Assembly (NCBI GenBank): GCA_030386875.1
Contig: CM059558.1
Span: 13,457,752 to 13,521,751, forward strand
Length of the DNA: 64,000 bases
Source of the DNA: Morinoia aosen
Taxonomy: Eukaryota > Arthropoda > Malacostraca > Amphipoda > Talitridae
Direction of reading: 5' to 3'
Shown here: positions 19,609 through 31,310 of the stretch, one piece after another
Numbering within the stretch: the stretch's first letter is position 1
Layout of the letters: each line of letters starts with the position of its first letter
The notes under the pieces: model-generated
Seen by the model: the letters and a program-made list of their open reading frames with translations, nothing else
Told to the model about the DNA's origin: nothing
The model's database searches: none
Translations under genes and position numbers: made by a program

Positions 19609-22600
19609 TTGCCTCATTCCCAGACTACTCGCCTCTTGACCATTCACGATCCCGTCACCAAGTATCGATTTTTAATTGACACTGGATCCAGTGTATCAAT
19701 TATCCCAGCCACGGTGAAAGATAAAAATAACCCCTTGTTGGCGACCTTACGCGCCGCAAACGGCACGCCAATACCCTGTTACGGTGAGAAAATTTTAGAG
19801 TGCGGTCTGGGATTGAGGAGAACATTCAGATTTACCTTCATGATAGCTGATGTTCAAGAACCAATAATTGGTGCTGATTTTTTAGCCAAATTTGGCATAA
19901 TTGTAGACATTAAGAATAGATGTATTAGGGACGAGGAGACACAGATCTCAATTCCCGCTTGCAGCATAACTAGAGCTAATGTCTTGCATTCCTTCTCGAT
20001 TGCTTTCAAGGAGGAGTGCATGTTTGAACAGGAACTTAAAAATTTCCCAGCATTAACAAACCCTAACTTAGTTTCTAACAGCATGCAAACATGTACAAAG
20101 CACTTCATAGAGACGCAGGGTCCGCCAGTTTTCTCCCGTGCTAGGCGACTGCCGCCCGATCGATTGGCGTTAGCTAAAAAAGAATTCGCTAGGATGCTCG
20201 AAGATGGCATCATTCGCACTTCCAAAAGCCCTTGGGCTAGCCCTCTTTTGCTAGTACCCAAGGCTAACGGTGAATTCAGACCGTGCGGGGATTTCCGCAG
20301 GTTGAATGCCGTTACTTTACCTGATCGATATCCTATCCCCTACCTTCACGATTTCAGTGCAAATTTAGAGGGAGCACAAATTTTCTCTAAGATAGACCTT
20401 CAGTCTGCCTTCCATCAAATTCCCTTGGATGAGTCTGCGATTCCTAAGACCGCGGTAATCACTCCGTTCGGTCTCTTCGAATTCTTAAAGATGCCATACG
20501 GCTTGAGGAACGCTCCTCAGACGTTCCAAAGGCACATGGCTGAAATTTTCTCTGATCTCACTTTCGCTTATGTCTATCTAGACGACATCCTTGTGGCGTC
20601 CACAACCCCAGAGTTGCACAAAGACCATCTTAGGGTCGTTTTTCAAAGATTGTCCGACAATGGACTCCTCGTAAATCCTGCAAAATGTGAGCTCGGAAAG
20701 CCATCACTGATTTACTTAGGTCATGAAATCTCTAGCCTAGGTCTAAAACCTTTGCCTTCCAAAGTAGAAGTGATCAAAAACTTTCCTCTTCCACAGACCC
20801 AGAAGGAACTAAGAAGGTTCCTAGGTTCTGTTAACTTCTACCATCGTTTCATACGCAACTGTGCTCAAACTTTAGCGCCCTTGTCTGACCTCCTCGAACC
20901 GAAACGAAAAGGCAAATCTATTGAGATAAAATGGACAGAAGAAGCGCGAAAAGCTTTTGAAACAATCAAACACAAGTTAGCTTCCGCGACTGAACTATCC
21001 TACCCTATTGCTAATGCGGATTTCAGCCTCGTTGTTGACGCATCCAGTACCGCCGTAGGTGCTGTGTTGCAACAACAAGTGGGTACTAATATCTCTCCTC
21101 TTGCTTTCTTTTCCAAAAAGCTGTCGCCCACTGAGCGTGGTTATAGCGCGTTCGGTAGGGAACTTCTTGCTATCTACCTATCTGTGAGACACTTTCGCTA
21201 TGCTCTAGAGGCGAGGGAGTTTGTGATCTACACAGATCACAAACCTTTGACCTCAGCGATCAAAATGCCTTCTGAAAGACATTCCCCTAGGGAAGCCCGA
21301 CACCTGGCGTTTATAAGTCAGTTTACCACTGACATTCGTTACATTAAGGGATTAGACAATACCGTAGCCGATTGTCTCTCCAGAATCAATTCTGTCCAAA
21401 CCAGTGGTGAAATCACCTTCGGCAACATTGCTAATGCGCAAAAGGAGGATCCTGAACTTCAGGACCTTCTCAAACCTTCTAACACTTCCTCTCCAAAACT
21501 AACCTTGGTTGACGGCGTGTACCGTGATGCCGAGCGACCTTCTCGTTTGTATCTTCCTGCAACTCTCCGCAGAGTAGCTGTCCTCCACCTTCATTCCCTC
21601 TCTCACCCTGGTATTAACCGTACATTGCGTTTGATTTCTGATCGTTTCGTCTGGCCAGCGATGCGTAAGGAGGTCAAGCAAATTGTGCAAAATTGCCATG
21701 CGTGTCAGAGTAGTAAGGTGGTGAAACATAATCGTGCAGCGCTGCAGAGTTGTGCATTCACAGGACACAAGTTTGACTCTGTACACCTAGATTTGGTGGG
21801 TCCCTTGCCTTTATCGCGCGGTTATTCTTATTTGTTGACCATCATCGATAGGTTCACGCGTTGGGTTGAGGCTGTCCCTCTTCCTGATACACAAACTGAG
21901 ACTGTAGCGCGCGCGTTCTTATCAAACTGGATCTCTAGATTTGGGGTTCCCTTAAGTGTCACACATGACCGGGGATCACAATTCACCTCCAAATTCTGGG
22001 GTGAGCTTAGCACCGCTTTAGGGTGTGCAAATACATCCACTACAGCGTATCATCCGCAGTCAAATGGACTTATTGAGAGAGTCCACAGAGACCTCAAGTC
22101 TGCCTTGCGCTGTCTTAATTGCAGCCACGATTGGACTGATAGACTTCCAGTAGTACTACTTAGCATCAGAAACCTACACAGACAAGATCAGCAGTGCACA
22201 GCGGCTGAAATGTTGTACGGGAAGACGCTTCGTCTCCCCGGCGACATTGTTGACCCAAAACCTTTGCCTGAATTTTCATCCGCTGACCGTTCCGCTTATG
22301 TAACCTGCCTAAAGGATTGCATGCGTAAGATCGAGTATGTGGCTCCACGAATGCCTCAGACCCAGGACAGACTAGATTCTGCCGTGCAAGACTGCACACA
22401 TGTGTATGTCCGCAATGATGCTATAAAACCTACACTCACGCGCCCTTATGATGGCCCATTCAAAGTACTTAAACGCAAGCAAAAATACTTCATCCTCGAA
22501 CGATTCGGGTCACACGATCCTGTGAGCATTGATCGATTAAAAGTCGCATACACTTCTGATCATAGTGTAACTCATAACTCATCCTCCTCTCCGCAGATTT

Positions 22601-22932
22601 CTCCTTCCACTGAGACTCGATCATATCTACCATCTCAGCTTCCTCAGTTGGCTGCCTTGTTGCCTAGTCAACTTGAGTGTAACCCTTTCTACGTGTCTGT
22701 ACATTCAAACCCTATCTCTAACCCTGTCGTAGATTCTAACTCTAGTCCTCTTACTGACACAGCGACAAGTCTGGAGAGACCAGACGAGCCCGCTGCAGTA
22801 ACTCCTGTTCCTAGGACTCTTGCCGATCTAAACTTGCAGACCCGTTTGGTGAAACTTCCCCGCTCAGTATCATTTGCCAATTGCCGAACTCGGCAGGGTC
22901 GTGTAGTTCGCCCTCCTTCCCGCTACAGATGA
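19609..22932 (+). CDS. pol: A2 pol polyprotein
   Basis: About 1107 codons from the first convenient codon of the frame; the frame actually extends upstream into the gag overlap and has no clear ATG. Protease ([13 protein letters not shown]), reverse transcriptase ([11 protein letters not shown]), RNase H ([13 protein letters not shown]), integrase (HHCC finger, [20 protein letters not shown]) and GPY/F module are all present in order. A serine/proline-rich tail ends [13 protein letters not shown], shared with A1 and C1. It looks whole and, with the near-identical LTRs, marks A2 as a recent copy. Confidence 0.93.
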   Translation: MPHSQTTRLLTIHDPVTKYRFLIDTGSSVSIIPATVKDKNNPLLATLRAANGTPIPCYGEKILECGLGLRRTFRFTFMIADVQEPIIGADFLAKFGIIVDIKNRCIRDEETQISIPACSITRANVLHSFSIAFKEECMFEQELKNFPALTNPNLVSNSMQTCTKHFIETQGPPVFSRARRLPPDRLALAKKEFARMLEDGIIRTSKSPWASPLLLVPKANGEFRPCGDFRRLNAVTLPDRYPIPYLHDFSANLEGAQIFSKIDLQSAFHQIPLDESAIPKTAVITPFGLFEFLKMPYGLRNAPQTFQRHMAEIFSDLTFAYVYLDDILVASTTPELHKDHLRVVFQRLSDNGLLVNPAKCELGKPSLIYLGHEISSLGLKPLPSKVEVIKNFPLPQTQKELRRFLGSVNFYHRFIRNCAQTLAPLSDLLEPKRKGKSIEIKWTEEARKAFETIKHKLASATELSYPIANADFSLVVDASSTAVGAVLQQQVGTNISPLAFFSKKLSPTERGYSAFGRELLAIYLSVRHFRYALEAREFVIYTDHKPLTSAIKMPSERHSPREARHLAFISQFTTDIRYIKGLDNTVADCLSRINSVQTSGEITFGNIANAQKEDPELQDLLKPSNTSSPKLTLVDGVYRDAERPSRLYLPATLRRVAVLHLHSLSHPGINRTLRLISDRFVWPAMRKEVKQIVQNCHACQSSKVVKHNRAALQSCAFTGHKFDSVHLDLVGPLPLSRGYSYLLTIIDRFTRWVEAVPLPDTQTETVARAFLSNWISRFGVPLSVTHDRGSQFTSKFWGELSTALGCANTSTTAYHPQSNGLIERVHRDLKSALRCLNCSHDWTDRLPVVLLSIRNLHRQDQQCTAAEMLYGKTLRLPGDIVDPKPLPEFSSADRSAYVTCLKDCMRKIEYVAPRMPQTQDRLDSAVQDCTHVYVRNDAIKPTLTRPYDGPFKVLKRKQKYFILERFGSHDPVSIDRLKVAYTSDHSVTHNSSSSPQISPSTETRSYLPSQLPQLAALLPSQLECNPFYVSVHSNPISNPVVDSNSSPLTDTATSLERPDEPAAVTPVPRTLADLNLQTRLVKLPRSVSFANCRTRQGRVVRPPSRYR

Positions 22933-22959
22933 TTGCAGCGGGTGGACCTTTCGGTCTGC

Positions 22960-22973
22960 GCCTTGGGGGGTAA
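22960..22973 (+). promoter_or_regulatory. A2 polypurine tract region
   Basis: CCTTGGGGGGTAA lies directly before the 3' LTR and would prime plus-strand DNA synthesis. The same G-run phrase precedes the B1 3' LTR (TTGGGGGGTAG, about 42800-42810) and occurs in complement next to the A1, B2 and C1 3' LTRs. Confidence 0.75.
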
Positions 22974-25169
22974 TGTAGCATACCGCTACATAAGCGTAAA
23001 AATTATAAATTTGCCATTCATACTTCAATAAATTAATTAGTAGCATTAAAAATATTACTCTAATTTATTATTAATTATTTTCTACTTCTAATTCGTAATC
23101 ATTGAAGTTTTTGTGTAAATGCATGAAATAATAAAAAATAACACTTGACATTTTTCGAGAGAGAAGCCCTCTGGTGGCAACACTGCGCAGTTGCGCGTCC
23201 TTCCTTTCAAAGCCACTCTTACTCTGGCGCCCTACTTTGGCAGTGTTACAGCAAATTCTCGTGAGTTTTAAATGTGTTAGAAAATTATCGTGTTCCTTTT
23301 CGTCGTATCAGTGAGTATTAATAAGTGACAGTGCAGTGTTATTAAGTTGCGTAGTTGTGCGTGGGAATATTGATGTAGCATGTGTCTCATTCTGTGTTTG
23401 TCTTTTCTCAGCGTGACTTAGCGTAAAGATATTGCATTTCCGTGTCATGATTTTATTATCAAAGCATAATCATGTTCGATGTGCATTTCATTTCCGTGTC
23501 ATGAATTTATTATCAAAGCATAATCAGGCTCGTTCCTTTTTCTTTACGATAATCTCTGATTGAAACGAACGCGGCGAAAATTGCCGGCGTTCGTTCGATA
23601 GCGTCTTTGTGTAATGGCGGAACCTCAACACCGTCGTCTTTTGTCACTACTCTGTGATTATAAATACTATAGGCATGTGTATAGTAGCATTTATTCTTTT
23701 TTTTGCAAGCCGACTGGCAGTAGTAAATTACGAAAAATATTCATGTCTATGCTTGCTAAGTTTTGGTATTTCATTTCTCAATTCCATACTCTTCTGGAAA
23801 CCTTTACGTAAACGCCTTTATTTCAATAGAGAAACATTTCAATGGAATTTAATTTAACTCATCGCATTCTTGTGACAAAACACCCACTACCATCTGCCTA
23901 TCTTAAGTGTGTGCAAATTGCTGGCGTCTCTCTCTGGCTGAGGCCGACGCGTAAGTCGCCGGCTAAATCGCCGCACGAAATTTTCATCCCTTCGGTTTTC
24001 TTTCTTCGCGTATTTTCCGCCTGTGAAAGCAACGCTTAGGTTCCTTTTCCTTTTATCATTTAGGATATATATTATTCCTTAATTCCTTTATGATTGCAAA
24101 GGTTATCTACCAGGATATTTTTAGTAGGATGTATATCCTCGAATTTTAGGATTTTTTATGTTTTTCTTACTGCTTTCAAAAGTGCAGTCCCTTGATATTT
24201 TCACCATTTTTCGTAGATCTCGTGTTTACTTGCCCGTAGTCTCTGTAAGGAATCACGATCCTTATTCTTGGAAATTCTTAAACATAATACTCAGAATATA
24301 AAGCCAGAGGCATTAGGATTAAACAATTTATTTCTTGATTAAAAATCTGTCCACCAAAGTCTGTCCTATCTCTTTTGAGTTGCCAAAAGTGAGAATTTCA
24401 ATGTAGCCGGAGTCAGACCTGTAGGAGTTTTTCGGATTTCTCCGTGTGGGAAGAGTTGTCATTATAATTTGGATTGTCAGTGATTGGAATGTCTTGATGT
24501 CTCTCCTGGAATGTTTCACCCAGCATCTTGGACCCCTGTGCAGGACCTCTACATCATCGCCATACACACAAATCATTATCCCTGGGCCTTGAGCTTTGCC
24601 TTTAACTCAGCCTAGAGTTTCACGTCAACAAACGCCACCACACATTATCCCTGGGTTTCCTGAGTGCCATGCTAAATGCTATTCTCACCTAAGCAGTAAC
24701 TTTTACTTGCTCCCGTTAATGTGCTAAGGTGTTAATGCGCAAAACTTGCTTCCGCTCACATGAGCCGGATTTAACCTTTCACTCTCAACCTCACCTTATG
24801 TTGAGTCATTAGTTCTACCTGAACCAATTCACTGACCTGCGCTCAATCATCTAAAATTGCCAAACCCAAATTCCCAAATACAACTCACTCACCCTGCTTA
24901 CTCCATCGCGTGCCGGCCTTCGTCAACGCCAGCCTGGTCCTCCGGCGAGGATTGCCCACCTAGACAAGCTCTCCGAGATCAAGATCCAAGCCAGTCTTCC
25001 TGGTTTCCTCTTCCAATAAACTCCACCCGAACTAAGCTGAGTTCCAAAACGTTTTCATTTTCCCTCTCATAATTTTCCCATGCGCTTCGAGAATTGATCG
25101 AGTTTTTCTTAGCCGTTCAAATTAATATTTACATTCAACCACCCAACGGCGAAAGATTAAAACCCGACA
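22974..25169 (+). repeat. A2 3' LTR
   Basis: 2196 bp, TG...CA ends, followed by the CCTT target duplication (25170-25173). It provides the uninterrupted sequence that proves the A1 insertion in the 5' LTR. Differences from the 5' LTR seen by eye: an adenine-run length near 23130, one base near 23307, one near 25151. Confidence 0.95.
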
Positions 25170-25332
25170 CCTTCAAATTACTCTCAAACAAAATGAAAAA
25201 CATTTTATATCTTCTTATTACAAACAAAGCCCTATCAGTTGTCTGAAAGTGATTAAAATTTCTCGATAAACATTGCCCACTTGCGCGCAGTCAAAACACT
25301 TCAGTTTTCCAATCGTAACGTTTGGAAGAATG
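25170..25332 (+). repeat. Satellite piece of the duplicated segment, between A2 and B1
   Basis: About 160 bp of host DNA matching 2844-3007 of the first copy, including variants specific to its third unit (AAAGCCCTATC, AGTGATTAAAATT). It ends with AATG (25329-25332), the target duplication of B1. Confidence 0.92.
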
Positions 25333-27835
25333 TGTAGTGAATCTCTATCCCGCAACCTGGTCGAAATTTCGAAATTCTCAGAATGATCATCTAAAAATTC
25401 AGTAAAATAAATTCAACCATTAGCATTAAATCACATTACGAAATTCACTAATCTCTATCCTCAATTTTATTAAAATTGTGTAACGAAATAAATTCAATCT
25501 CTAAAAATTCACATTTGCTTCTTAACGGAACCTCTCACGGACGCGCGACAGCAACATCGTATGCGATCTAGCGCTCATTGTCTCATGTCATACAGAGAGT
25601 GCATATCTAGGTGTTGTGGCTGGTGAGATTATAATACTGTGCTTTTGTGTGTGATAATCTACGGGTAACTATATTTAGGTATTATATGTAAATTGTCAAT
25701 AATAGTATTGTGCACGTAGTGAGAAAATTGACTAAATTTTCCAGTTTGCGAAATGCTTAGGAGCTTAATTAGAAGCAACTGGTTGGACTAACCAGGAGAA
25801 TTATTCTCTTCAGCATGAGTAGTAGCTACCTAGTTACTGTCACTATTTTCAGATAATGAAATTGTCAATTCACTATTTCATGTAAAGCCATTTTTAAGGG
25901 AAATTTTCCCTTTTGATGTTTCATATTTTTCATAAGCCAATATTTAGGATGGTGTTATTCTTATCAAATTATAGATTTCCCCTTTTTATTTTTAATATTT
26001 TTCATAAGCCAATACTCAATATGGTGTTATTTGTATCAAGATTAGGATTTTCCCTTTTGTATCAAAAATAACTTCTTTAGCCAATATTCAATATGGTGTT
26101 ATTTGTGTGATCAAGTTAGACTTGCATCAAATTATCAATTTATTTCTTTAATGTTTTTTTTAATCAAAGCAATCAAATTATCATTCTCAATTTTTTGACA
26201 GCGGTATTTTGTCACAGCTGTATTTTCAATTAAGTAGGGTTTTGATATAATCACGTGGTTGTAGTTTTTATGTACAGTCAACATTAAAAATCATTCTTAA
26301 CAAATTTTATAGTCAACCTTTGTTGTGATGATAATCAGAACAAACCTTGTAAATACCAATAACTAAATACCTGATTTTCCTCATAGAATCAGTATTTATA
26401 CATTAAATATTATTGATGTTTTTTTAGGTTAGTTAGATGGTAATTATTAAGCTGAATTGCCTCAACTTACCATTGTCTTAAATGTTAGGTGAATACCAAT
26501 AACTAAATACCTGATTTTCCTCATAGAATCAGTATTTATACATTAAATATTATTGATGTTTTTCTAGGTTTAGTTAGATGGTAATTGTATAATTCTTAGT
26601 CATTGTATATTGATTATTTCAGTTAGGAAGAACTGGGAACATGTGTTTTCTAGTTCAATGGCATTTAGCAGATGCTGTAGATTTTTACCATTAGCTATTA
26701 ATTAAGTGAGGCAGGATACTCAGTTCACTGCTTATGCCATCTTAGTTTCGCCCGGCAAAGTTTTGCCTGTGTGAATTACTAGTGTAGAATTTTTAGCTTC
26801 ATGCCGTTAGAAATATTAGAATTATTATCTGGCTCCGAGCAAATTGTCAGTGCTCCGAAGTTGCTCCCCACTTGCACTCCGGCGCCAGAGTGTTGGTGGG
26901 GGTCGTTTTTCGAAGAGACTCCTCGCTTTGCGGCGGCATGTTAATGCCAGATTGTTTGCAGCATAGCATGTGTTGATATGTGTTTTTAATACCGTGTGCA
27001 ATTTCACCCAGCGTCTTATTCCGTACAGGAAGCTACGAGACACTTTACATTCCACTGCCACGTCACCTACCTTTACCTTGCCCGATCATATCAAAAGGGT
27101 AAAATAACCCGGTAGCCCGACTTGGCAAAATAACTGCCTCCTTCATTGTTGCCTTTTTCACTTCTAATAAACCCACCATTACTGGACGGCAAGAGCAAGT
27201 ATCCAATTCCTCCTTCACCTCATGCAGAATTGAGACATTCTTGGTTACAGCTAACCCAACTGCTGCATAACCTGCAAGTCTATATTCTAACACCAATAGA
27301 GGAATTGCAACTTACCGTCCTCACTTATCAGAGACGCTATTGCCGTCACTAACCACGGAATACCATTGCACACGACCTTCTCCACAATTACACTCCCGCA
27401 TACCGACGCAGCTGTGAGCCCGTTGCAGTCCCTTCTCAAGATCGGACCTCACATCAGCGATCCTTGAAGAGACAATCTGACAGCCTCCAATAAAACCAGG
27501 CCAGAATTAAATAACCATATCTACTTTCTTATCCTTTCGATGGTCCAGTTCCGAGGTGAAAATTATAGTATTTTGTTTTTGATTAAAGACGCCGGAAGGA
27601 TCGCGTCCGAACCCCTCACACGTAACTTCTCGATTGTCAGATGCCGTAAATCATTCAATTAGCAATTAAGTGTGTTTGGAAAAACACTGGTGACCTCGCC
27701 ATTATTAAATGAACATCTTGTGAAATAGTTAAATTCCTCAATATTCAACTTTATCCTTCAAAAATCTAGATAAGCATAGAATTCAACCCGCCCTAAAGTA
27801 AAACTTGAGTAAAGACACCAAACTTGAACTTTACA
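25333..27835 (+). repeat. B1 5' LTR
   Basis: 2503 bp, TGTAGTGAATCTC...CTTTACA. It includes three to four diverged repeats of about 70 bp (25915-26115: AAGCCAATATTCAATATGGT then GTTATTTGTATCAAG and TTTTCCCTTTTG). A duplication of about 130-145 bp (AATACCAATAACTAAATACC near 26353 and 26490) is absent from B2 LTRs. An AATAAA at 27489-27494 is a plausible polyadenylation signal. Confidence 0.93.
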
Positions 27836-28318
27836 CTGGTGATAACCCAGAGTAGTTTAATCAGATATAAATACTCACACGGACCACCATCGGAAGGATC
27901 AGGAGCGCATGTCTAGTGCTGTCAACTTCTGTGCATGGCTGACCTTGAAGGAGGTAGTTTCTTTCCTTACTCTCAGTAGCTAAACAGAGTATTTCCTCTC
28001 CAAACTCTTCCCTAATAATAAGTTATTGCTACTGCAGCCTATTCTAACAAATTCTTCATGTTTATTCATTGCTACTGAAGCCATCTTTTACAAAACTCTT
28101 CATGCATTTCCATTGCTACTGAAGCAAAACCTTAGGAGATCTTCTAGGATTATTTCCATTGCTACTGAAGCTTCTGACTAATAACCTTCGAAATTTCCAT
28201 TGCTACTGCAGCACCATTGCTACTGAAGCACAAAAGTAACATAAAAACTTATACGAAACAAAAAAGCTATTGCAACGCGCGTTATCAATAAATTTTTTTT
28301 GGGAACATTTGAAGCATT
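27836..28318 (+). promoter_or_regulatory. B1 leader with primer-binding site
   Basis: The primer site begins TGGTGATAACCCAGAG (27837), one base after the LTR. It resembles the C1 site (TGGTGACCCCAGAG) and so may be a drifted tRNA-Trp type; I could not match it fully to a tRNA. The leader is about 98% identical to that of B2 and contains the six-copy motif array described separately. Confidence 0.75.
28025..28229 (+). promoter_or_regulatory. Six-copy ATTGCTACTG(A/C)AGC motif array, B1
   Basis: The 14-nt motif occurs at 28025-28038, 28068-28081, 28112-28125, 28158-28171, 28199-28212 and 28216-28229. Spacers are AT-rich and dissimilar, so this is an array of sites and not a simple tandem repeat. 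Start-to-start distances are 43, 44, 46, 41 and 17. It lies just before the gag ATG. By position it recalls the Su(Hw) site cluster in the Drosophila gypsy leader. Its function here is inference. Confidence 0.8.
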
Positions 28319-28626
28319 ATGGCGCCAAACGATGGTAACGAGAGTAACGACAGTCAGGTGGTTTCCGTAAAATTAACACCGTTCGCGATTCAAAGTCTGG
28401 ACTCTTGGTTCTTCCAAACCGAAGAACACTTCGAAAGCCTATCCATCACGTGTGAAAAAATTAAATATTACTCCTTATTAAGGGCCCTGCCCACGACTTG
28501 CCTAGACGACCTCTCTGGGGTTTGTAACGCTAACTCACCCGAACCTTATTCCACCCTCAAAGAGCATGTTTTAAAACGTTACAGCAAGGATAGAGCCCAA
28601 AGAATCCAGGCTTTGACGAGTAATCT
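28319..28626 (+). pseudogene. gag: B1 gag, first piece (split by B2)
   Basis: Starts at an ATG ([11 protein letters not shown]) and carries the N-terminal Gag region ([20 protein letters not shown]). It ends where B2 is inserted; the ATCT at 28623-28626 is the target duplication. The rest of gag lies beyond B2 at 38642-39264. Confidence 0.9.
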
Positions 28627-31158
28627 TGTAAAGTTCAAGTTTGTTTTGTGAACTTCAGGTTTGGTGGCTTTACTCAAGTTTAGTTTTACTTTAGGCAGGT
28701 TTGAATTTTTGGCTGAAGGCGGGTCACCAGTTGGCATCGAACGCCAACACCTAATTAATAAACTAATGACTTAATCTGACTCAGAAGGTGTGAGGGGTTC
28801 GGACGCGATCTTTCCGGCGTCTTTAATCAAAAACAAAATACTATAATTTTCACCTTGGAACTGGACCATCGAAAGGATAAGAAAGTAGATATGGTTATTT
28901 AATTCTGGCCTGGTTTTATTTGGAGGCTGTCAGATTGGATCTTTTAGGTGCGCTGATGTTGACGTCCGATCTTGAGTAGGGACTGCAACAGGCTCACAGC
29001 TGCGTCGGTATGCGGAAGTGTAATTGTGGAGAAGGTCGTGTGCAATGGTATCCCGTGGTTAGTGACGGCAATAGCGTCTCTGATAAGTGAGGACGGTAAG
29101 TCGCAATTCCTCTGATGGTGTTAGAATATCGACTAGGAGGTTATGCAGCAGTTGGGTTAGCTGTAACCAATGATGTCTCAATTCTTAGTGAGGTGGAGGA
29201 ATTGGATACTTGCTCTTGCCGTCCAGTAATGGGGTTTATTAGAAGTGAAAAAGGCAACTATGAAGGAGGCAGTTATTTTTGCCAAGTCGGGCTACCGGGT
29301 TATTTTACCCTTTTGATATGATCGGGCAAGGTAAAGGTAGGTGACGTGGCAGTGGAATGTAAAGTGTCTCGTAGCTTCCTGTACGGAATAAGACAGCTGG
29401 GTGAAATTGCACACGGTATTAAAACACATATCAACACATGCTGTGCTGCAAACAATCTGGCATTAACATGCCGCCTCAAAGCGAGGAGTCTCTTCGAAAA
29501 ACGACCCCCACCAGCACTCTGGCGCCGGAGTGCAAGCGGGGATCAGCTTCGGAGCACTAACAATTTGCTCGTAGCCAGATTTTAATTCTAATATTTCTAA
29601 CGGCATGAAGCTAAAATTCTACACTAGTAATTCACACAGGCAAAACTTTGCCTGGCGAAACTAAGATGGCATAAGCAGTGAACTGAGTATCCTGCCTCAC
29701 TTAATTAATAGCTAATGGTAAAAATCTACAGCATCTGCTAAATGCCATTGAACTAGAAAACACATGTTCACAGTTCTTCCTAACTGAAATAATCAATATA
29801 CAATGACTAAGAATTATACAATTACCATCTAACTAAACCTAAAAAAAACATCAATAATATTTAATGTATAATACTGATTCTATGAGGAAAATCAGGTATT
29901 TAGTTATTGGTATTTACAAGGTTTGTTCTGATTATCATCACAACAAAGGTTGACTATAAAATTTGTTAAGAATGATTTTTACTGTTGACTGTACATAAAA
30001 ACTACAACCACGTGATTATATCAAAACCCTACTTAATTGAAAATACAGCTGTGACAAAATACAGCTTGTCAAACAATTGAGAATGATAATTTGGTTGTTT
30101 TGATTAAAAAAAACATTAAAGAAGTGAATTGATAATTTGATGCAAGTCTAACTTGATCACACAAATAACACCATATTGAATATTGGCTAAAGAAGTTATT
30201 TTTTTTTTTATACAAAAGGGAAAATCCTAATCTTGATACAAATAACACCATATTGAATATTGGCTAAAGAAGTTATTTTTTTGATACAAAAGGGAAAATC
30301 CTAATCTTGATACAAATAACACCATATTGAGTATTGGCTAAAGAGAAATATTAAAAATAAAAAGGGGAATTTTATAATTTGATAAGAATAACACCATCTT
30401 AAATATTGGCTTATGAAAAATATGAAACATCAAAAGGGAAAATTTCCCTTAAAAATGGCTTAACATGAAATAGTGAATTGACAATTTCATTGTCTGAAAA
30501 TAGTGACAGTAACTAGGTAGCTGCTACTCATGCTGAAGAGAATAATTCTCCTGGTTAGTCCAACCAGTTGCTTCTAGTTAAATTCTGCGGATACTTCCAA
30601 GAATTGCTTCTTGGAAGAACTAGGTTAAGAATCTCTGTAAGCCAAGTGATAACTGTTTGCTACAAAACTTTCTAAAGGGGCCTACAACAATGCACAAGGG
30701 AAAATGCCCAGTGGTGAAACATAGTTCTTGGCAATAACTCCTGAACATTTAGCACACTGGAAAATTTAGTCAATTCTACTCTATACATACACGATAATAT
30801 TATTTACAATGCCTAAATATAGTTACCCGTAGATTATCGCACACAAAAGCACAGTATTACAATCTCACCAGCTAACAAACCCTAGATTTGCACGCTCTGT
30901 ATGACACGAGACAATGACGCTCGATCGCATACGATGTTGCCGTCGCGCGTCCGTGAGAGGTTCCGTTAAGAAGCAAATGTGAATTTTTAGAGATTGAATT
31001 TATTTCGTTACACAATTTTAATAAAATTGAGGATAGAGATTAGTGAATTTCGTAATGTGATTTTATGCTAATGGTCGAATTTATTTTACTGAATTTTTAG
31101 ATGATCGTTCTGAGAATTTCGAAATTTCGACCAGGTTGCGGGATAGAGATTCACTACA
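28627..31158 (-). repeat. B2 3' LTR
   Basis: 2532 bp; on the element strand TGTAGTGAATCTC...CTTGAACTTTACA. It contains the repeats of about 70 bp (30120-30420), and an extra segment at about 30575-30750 that B1 LTRs lack. Antisense short ORFs at 29115-29321 and 29346-29585 have diverged counterparts in the B1 LTRs. Confidence 0.93.
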
Positions 31159-31310
31159 GCTACCCCCCAACGCATGTGGACCGAAAGGTCTGGTAACAGT
31201 GAAGCTGTTACCTGTAAATGCCCGAAAGGATCATAAAAGGAAAATCCTAACAGAAGGTTTGACAGGAGAGAATAGAATAAAAATTTTTTGACAGAACAGA
31301 AGTCACCACC

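Larger units (their letters stand above)
9059..25169 (+). mobile_element. LTR retrotransposon A2 (Gypsy, CsRn1-like), host of A1
   Basis: A complete element on the plus strand, about 9.3 kb of its own sequence, interrupted in its 5' LTR by A1. Parts in order: 5' LTR (9059-10637 plus 17426-18042), primer-binding site, leader, gag, pol, purine tract, 3' LTR (22974-25169). Target duplication is CCTT. LTR pieces total 2196 bp on each side and differ at about three positions by eye, so the insertion is very recent. The gag and pol frames look whole. Family: Metaviridae/Gypsy with CHCC Gag finger, no chromodomain or envelope gene. An LTR over 2 kb is long for the group. Confidence 0.95.

Noticed and set aside
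10638-25169. Envelope gene in the A elements
   Set aside because: After pol only a short stretch and the LTR follow; no signal peptide or membrane segment frame is present in A, B or C elements.
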